Part shown: one piece after another, positions 60,271 through 64,000 of the stretch
Layout: every line of letters starts with the position of its first letter
Numbering within the stretch: position 1 is the first letter of the stretch
Source of the DNA: Clitoria ternatea
Lineage: Eukaryota > Streptophyta > Magnoliopsida > Fabales > Fabaceae
Direction of reading: 5' to 3'
Length of the DNA: 64,000 nucleotides
Assembly: GCA_037962975.1 (NCBI GenBank)
Contig: CM075676.1
Location: 23,617,001-23,681,000 of the forward strand
Translations under genes and position numbers: made by a program
The notes under the pieces: model-generated
Database searches by the model: none
Told to the model about the DNA's origin: nothing
What the model saw: only the letters and a program-made list of their open reading frames with translations

Positions 60271-60282
60271 TGGTATCAGAGC
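60271..60282 (+). other. E3 primer-binding site
   Basis: TGGTATCAGAGC, three bases after the LTR, matches initiator Met tRNA. Confidence 0.85.
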
Positions 60283-61999
60283 AGTTCAATCCAAACCGGC
60301 TTGTGGTATGGTCTTACTAGCGTGTTAGTGTACTCTGATGGTTGAGTTTGACAAGAGATTTTATGGTTGAGAAAAGAGGAAATTTTATTAGAGTAAATGG
60401 TAAGAAGTAAGTGAAGAAAAATTAGGAGTATAGAAAGAAGGAACTAATTTTAAGTTCATAAGAAGTATAAGTTAAAACTTTATAGCCTGTTACTTGAAAA
60501 ATGTTATTGCAGGGATTATCAGAAACTGGCCATTCTGAAGTCTTTCTTGACATTGTTTAAGTACAGGCCTTAATGTATGGTGGAATGATAAGGTAAATTA
60601 ACTAATGCAGTTATTTCCTTTTATTCCAAATGTATTGTATGGTGTTTGATTCTCTGATTAATATGTGATAGTGAAATATTCTAACATTTTCCTGTTTTAC
60701 AATATGGTATGAGACAACAAGGGAGATAAGACAATAGAAAATTCTTAGAAATATTTTGGTATGAATTCTAGACTGGAGCTGTCGTGACTTTGACTACTTA
60801 GTTATAAACTATCGGGACTGATCACCCCGAATGATTTGCACTAAGTAGTGAAAGACATGTCAAAAGAAGGATGTTAAGATCAACGAATTTAACCTTGGGT
60901 TAATGTAGTATATGGAGAAATGGAGATAAACTCAATAAATTCTATTAGGATATTCCTTACCATGTCCTTGAAGTTGTAAGAGATACTTGTGTGAATTAGA
61001 ATTCCAATGGGTAAATAACTGTTGTAATCCCAAACTAGTATAACAAATTCTTTAAGATAGAATCATAGTTTTTCCTTTGGTGATATATTTTGAAAAGAAA
61101 AATGTGTGGATGTATACTTTATGAAAAAAATATGATAATTTATAACTTGTTTGATATAACAAATAATCATATTAGGAATTGTATCTCTGGCTATTTGTAT
61201 TGATTCTTCTTTTGTATGACATATAAAATATGTTAATTATTGTTTGATTTGATGAAGTTTTCATTTATGATGTGTACGATTGAATAATATATATGATGGT
61301 TATGTGTGTAAATATATGAATTAATGAAACTTTTATGATTGTGACATCGAATGTAATTAACCATATATTTTTGAATTTTTTTTAAATTGATTTATTGTGA
61401 TAAATATATCAATGAATGACCTAAAATAAGCATTATAGATCTTTGGAAGACATCGATATTGGTTTAATATTTAGAAATTGTGACATAAAATATTTTTGTG
61501 ATTCCTAACAATATGATACATGTTTATCAAGTTATTTTCTTTTAGTCATCGATTTTGTTCGACGAATATATATACATGATATAAATCATTGTTATGTAAT
61601 GACCATTGTAGATTTAAAATAAAGAAATGTGTTAGTAAACCATGAGGAAGTAGATATGAACCTTTACTTATTGATTACATAAGTCTTAGTTACCTATAAA
61701 AAAATATTCAAGTGAATATTTCTAAGTCAACGTAGTGATTTGTGATCATTTAAGATTGGAGAATTTATCAAATATATGTAATGGTTGTAGTCAATTATAA
61801 TGGAATGTGTAATCACTTAGTTAAGGAATATTTGATTCATTATAGAAGACAATAAGAAATGATTACATACCCTGGATTATCATGAAGCAAAGACCACAAG
61901 GATTTAACTAGTACAACATGGACTAAGACATATTTATCCTTTCTCACTAGGATAATTTATTATACACATTAAGGAAAATAAAATAGAACATCTAGTATA
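60283..61999 (+). other. E3 internal non-coding region
   Basis: AT-rich with stops in all frames. No gag, protease, RT or integrase motif was seen. Confidence 0.7.
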
Positions 62000-62149
62000 T
62001 CATAGATAGAGGTCTAAGAGTCTTGGCAATACAAAAATTATCCAAACTAGAGAAATAATCATAACGATTATAAGAAGTGAAGCACTTGTTACCACAACTT
62101 GTAGTCCATCCCGACTTCGTTCTTCCTTACTTCTAGGAAGGTTAGCCAT
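62000..62149 (-). CDS. small single-pass membrane protein ORF (49 residues), unknown
   Basis: On the minus strand ATG at 62149-62147 opens 49 codons ending at TGA 62000-62002. The N-terminus MANLPRSKEERSRDGLQ is charged. Residues about 18-41 are almost wholly hydrophobic (VVVTSASLLIIVM...) and fit one membrane helix, followed by a short tail. The start has the plant consensus ATGGC. A TATA box and a cluster of AACGG motifs lie upstream at promoter-like distances, with a pyrimidine-rich leader of about 80 bases. I do not recognise the protein. It may be a captured first exon, since a donor-like GTATTG lies near its end, a small gene, or chance. It sits in antisense inside E3. Confidence 0.4.
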   Translation of the reverse strand: MANLPRSKEERSRDGLQVVVTSASLLIIVMIISLVWIIFVLPRLLDLYL

Positions 62150-62254
62150 CGAATAGTATGATAGTACTTAAAAAAAAAAAAGATTGAAGAAATTAGAAAG
62201 AAGAGAGAAACTAAGAAACCTTGAAGTTGTGATAGGAAGTGAGAATGGAATGAG

Positions 62255-62262
62255 AATTTATA
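62255..62262 (-). promoter_or_regulatory. TATA box on the minus strand inside E3
   Basis: TATAAATT on the minus strand lies about 106 bases upstream of the ATG at 62149. It is surrounded by CT-rich promoter-like DNA, unlike the rest of E3. Confidence 0.5.
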
Positions 62263-62286
62263 AGCAAGCAAGGGAGGGAGAGTTGC

Positions 62287-62339
62287 AACGGTCATAAACG
62301 GCTAGTCCAACGGCTAGTCCAACGGCTAGTTGCTAACGG
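62287..62339 (-). promoter_or_regulatory. cluster of MSA-like (AACGG) elements
   Basis: Five AACGG cores lie within 53 bases (62287, 62297, 62309, 62321, 62335), on the plus-strand reading. Two lie in TCCAACGGCTA, a full match to YCYAACGGYYA, the mitosis-specific activator element bound by three-repeat MYB factors in plant G2/M promoters. The cluster is just upstream of the minus-strand TATA box. Confidence 0.6.
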
Positions 62340-62345
62340 CTAGTT

Positions 62346-62680
62346 GTCCAGTAATTAATTCTTAGCAGTCCATTTTACTATATTACGAGTAGGAATTTTA
62401 ATTAATAGATGTTATGGATTATGTTAAGTAAGATTTTAATAGATTGAGAAACGTAATTATTGAGGTGTTTAGAGTTAACCATCAATTTATGATGAGCATG
62501 GTTGACAAAATTAAGACGAGTAATATTTTTGAATTAAGGAAAAAAATACAGATAAGATTAAAAAAAGAGAGATAAATGGCAATGTTAAGGAAAATGTACA
62601 CAATTGCCAAGGAAACTAGAAATATATTTTAGAACAGTTCAGTTAGTTTAGCTATGGTAAGATTTATTAACAATATTAAA
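62346..62680 (+). other. E3 internal 3' part
   Basis: AT-rich, non-coding, leading to the pre-PPT motif. Confidence 0.6.
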
Positions 62681-62694
62681 TTTCGAGGACGAAA
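62681..62694 (+). other. pre-PPT palindrome of E3
   Basis: TTTCGAGGACGAAA corresponds to the motif upstream of the PPT in E1 and E2. Confidence 0.65.
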
Positions 62695-62702
62695 TTTCTT
62701 TT

Positions 62703-62715
62703 AGGGGAGTAGAGT
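62703..62715 (+). other. E3 polypurine tract
   Basis: AGGGGAGTAGAGT lies immediately before the right LTR. Confidence 0.75.
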
Positions 62716-64000
62716 TGTAACATCCTATTTTCATCACAAATAGGAAATAGATATTAATATATATTTCTTGAGAAATACTTACTATAAGTTAGTTTATTAT
62801 TATCATTTTTTTAAAATTTTGGTATTTATATTTTTATTATTTTTTTTTAATAATAATAATAATAAAATGAAAATATTTTTGAATGAGAATTTTAAAGTGA
62901 CTTAATTAGTATTCACTAATTAAGAAAATTATATTAAGAATTTTTAATATCTTTGTTATTCACCATTTTTATTTTATGTTGTTATATTTTTATTTTTTTT
63001 ACATATTTAAGATTTAACTCTTATTAGAATTTTAAAATAAAATTTTGAAGGAATTAGACTATGGTTCTTTTAAACTTTTTGATCTACATAATATTTATGA
63101 TTTTCTGGAATTTTTTGAAAATTTTGAATTATTTTAATAAAATAATATATTTTAAATAATTTTAAATTCATATAAAGTTGCTTAAAATTAAAAATATTTA
63201 CAAGAATGTAAAGTTAAATTATAAGAAAATTTTCTAAAATCCATTTCAAGTAGACTTATCTAAAAATTATCGGTTTGAGAAAAATCTTGATTTTTTCTAA
63301 TCGTTAAAAAATTAGAAACGTATCAATAAATTTTTATTAACAGAAAATTTTAGATTTTTAAAATTTCAGCTTTATATTACTTATTATAAAATTAGTGAGG
63401 ACTGATATAATATCGCTAAATTTCAAAAAGGACTCATTTTGAATATTTAAAATATACCGAGTGAAGGGTTACTATTTGACTTAATAATTTTGCCGACAAT
63501 TACTATGCAAATCACTGTGCATGTATGAAATTTTCAAAAGATGCACAGTAACCTGGAATAAAAAATTCAAAAATGCATAGTACTTTTATATTAAAATAAT
63601 GGAATGCATAGTAAATTTTTTTCCTATAAATACCGAAGGATTTCTTCTTTAGAATTCACAATTTCAGATTAAGTTTTCTTAATATAGTAGTGCTAGTGAG
63701 ATAGTGGTGGAAGTGAGAGAGAGAAGAAAAGTTTTTGGAGAGAAGGTTCTGCCAAAATCCTAAGGTAAGAATACTTCTCTTTTATATTTTTTGGGTTATT
63801 TTTATATCGTTTTTAGAAATCTGTTATTATACTGGAAATAATATTATTTTAAGTTACTATTCTGCATAGTAAACACTATTTCAATAGTAAATTACTATTT
63901 CAATAGTAAATTACTATTCAAATAGTAAATTACTATTTACTGTTACTATTTACCATTACTATTCACGATTTACTATTTACTGTTACTATTCACGTTTTAC
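62716..64000 (+). repeat. E3 3' LTR, cut by window end
   Basis: The first 1285 of about 3800 bases are visible. They are identical to the left LTR by eye except for the length of one T run. Confidence 0.88.

Larger units (their letters stand above)
56467..64000 (+). mobile_element. E3: large non-coding LTR retrotransposon (LARD-like)
   Basis: LTRs start at 56467 and 62716 and the first ends at 60267, so the LTR is 3.8 kb. The internal region is only 2.45 kb (60268-62715), with a primer site and PPT but no gag or pol. The 1285 bases of the second LTR visible here match the first except for a T-run length, so insertion is very recent. The LTR ends and pre-PPT motif match E1 and E2, which suggests it depends on Tekay-type enzymes. 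Confidence 0.85.

Overview
The window is nuclear DNA from a flowering plant, most likely a eudicot and probably a legume. The gene models have plant-type introns, the two host genes are typical plant genes, intergenic DNA is very AT-rich, and more than half of the sequence is nested LTR retrotransposons. The legume call is inference from the style of the repeats and is not proven by any single feature. No organelle, rRNA, tRNA or CRISPR sequence was seen.

Region 1 (1-13.4 kb) holds a complete, apparently intact NPG1-type calmodulin-binding TPR protein gene on the + strand (coding 2003-8224, six coding exons, 685 residues by my splicing). AT-rich intergenic DNA follows, with an orphan minus-strand first-exon-like piece that has a telo box. 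Region 2 (13.4-23.7 kb) holds a complete site-2 protease gene (S2P, 13455-23712, ten coding exons, 531 residues). Its zinc motif HEFGH and the second motif NxxPxxxLDG are both present. Its sixth intron is about 6 kb and is filled with a TRIM element, two Ty1/copia fragments and a hAT fragment, nested in one another.

Region 3 (23.7-43.1 kb) is a transposon-rich desert. Its main occupant is a Ty3/gypsy element of the Tekay/Del chromovirus type (E1, 26129-35357, LTRs about 2.3 kb). A second, truncated internal region follows the second LTR, giving LTR-gagpol-LTR-partial gag. The rest is LTR debris, an inverted repeat pair and a tandem array of hairpin-like units. Region 4 (43.1-56.5 kb) is a Tat-type gypsy element (LTR, gag, integrase, 68-bp tandem repeats) that has lost protease, RT and RNase H. 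A second Tekay-type element (E2, 44619-53962, minus strand, near-identical LTRs) sits exactly at the gap. Region 5 (56.5-64 kb) is a very young, essentially non-coding LTR element (E3) with 3.8-kb LTRs, whose second LTR runs off the window. E3 shares its LTR ends and a motif next to the polypurine tract with E1 and E2, so their enzymes may mobilise it.

The most unusual item is inside E3: a minus-strand unit at 62000-62339. It has five AACGG cores (two full matches to the G2/M MSA promoter element), a TATA box, a leader and a 49-codon ORF for a small single-pass membrane protein. It may be a captured cell-cycle promoter with a gene fragment, or an element-borne small gene. Other points are GC-AG introns in NPG1, a uORF that overlaps the S2P start codon, a 15-bp minisatellite in the E1 LTRs, and snRNA-type USE/TATA spacing in the TRIM LTRs.
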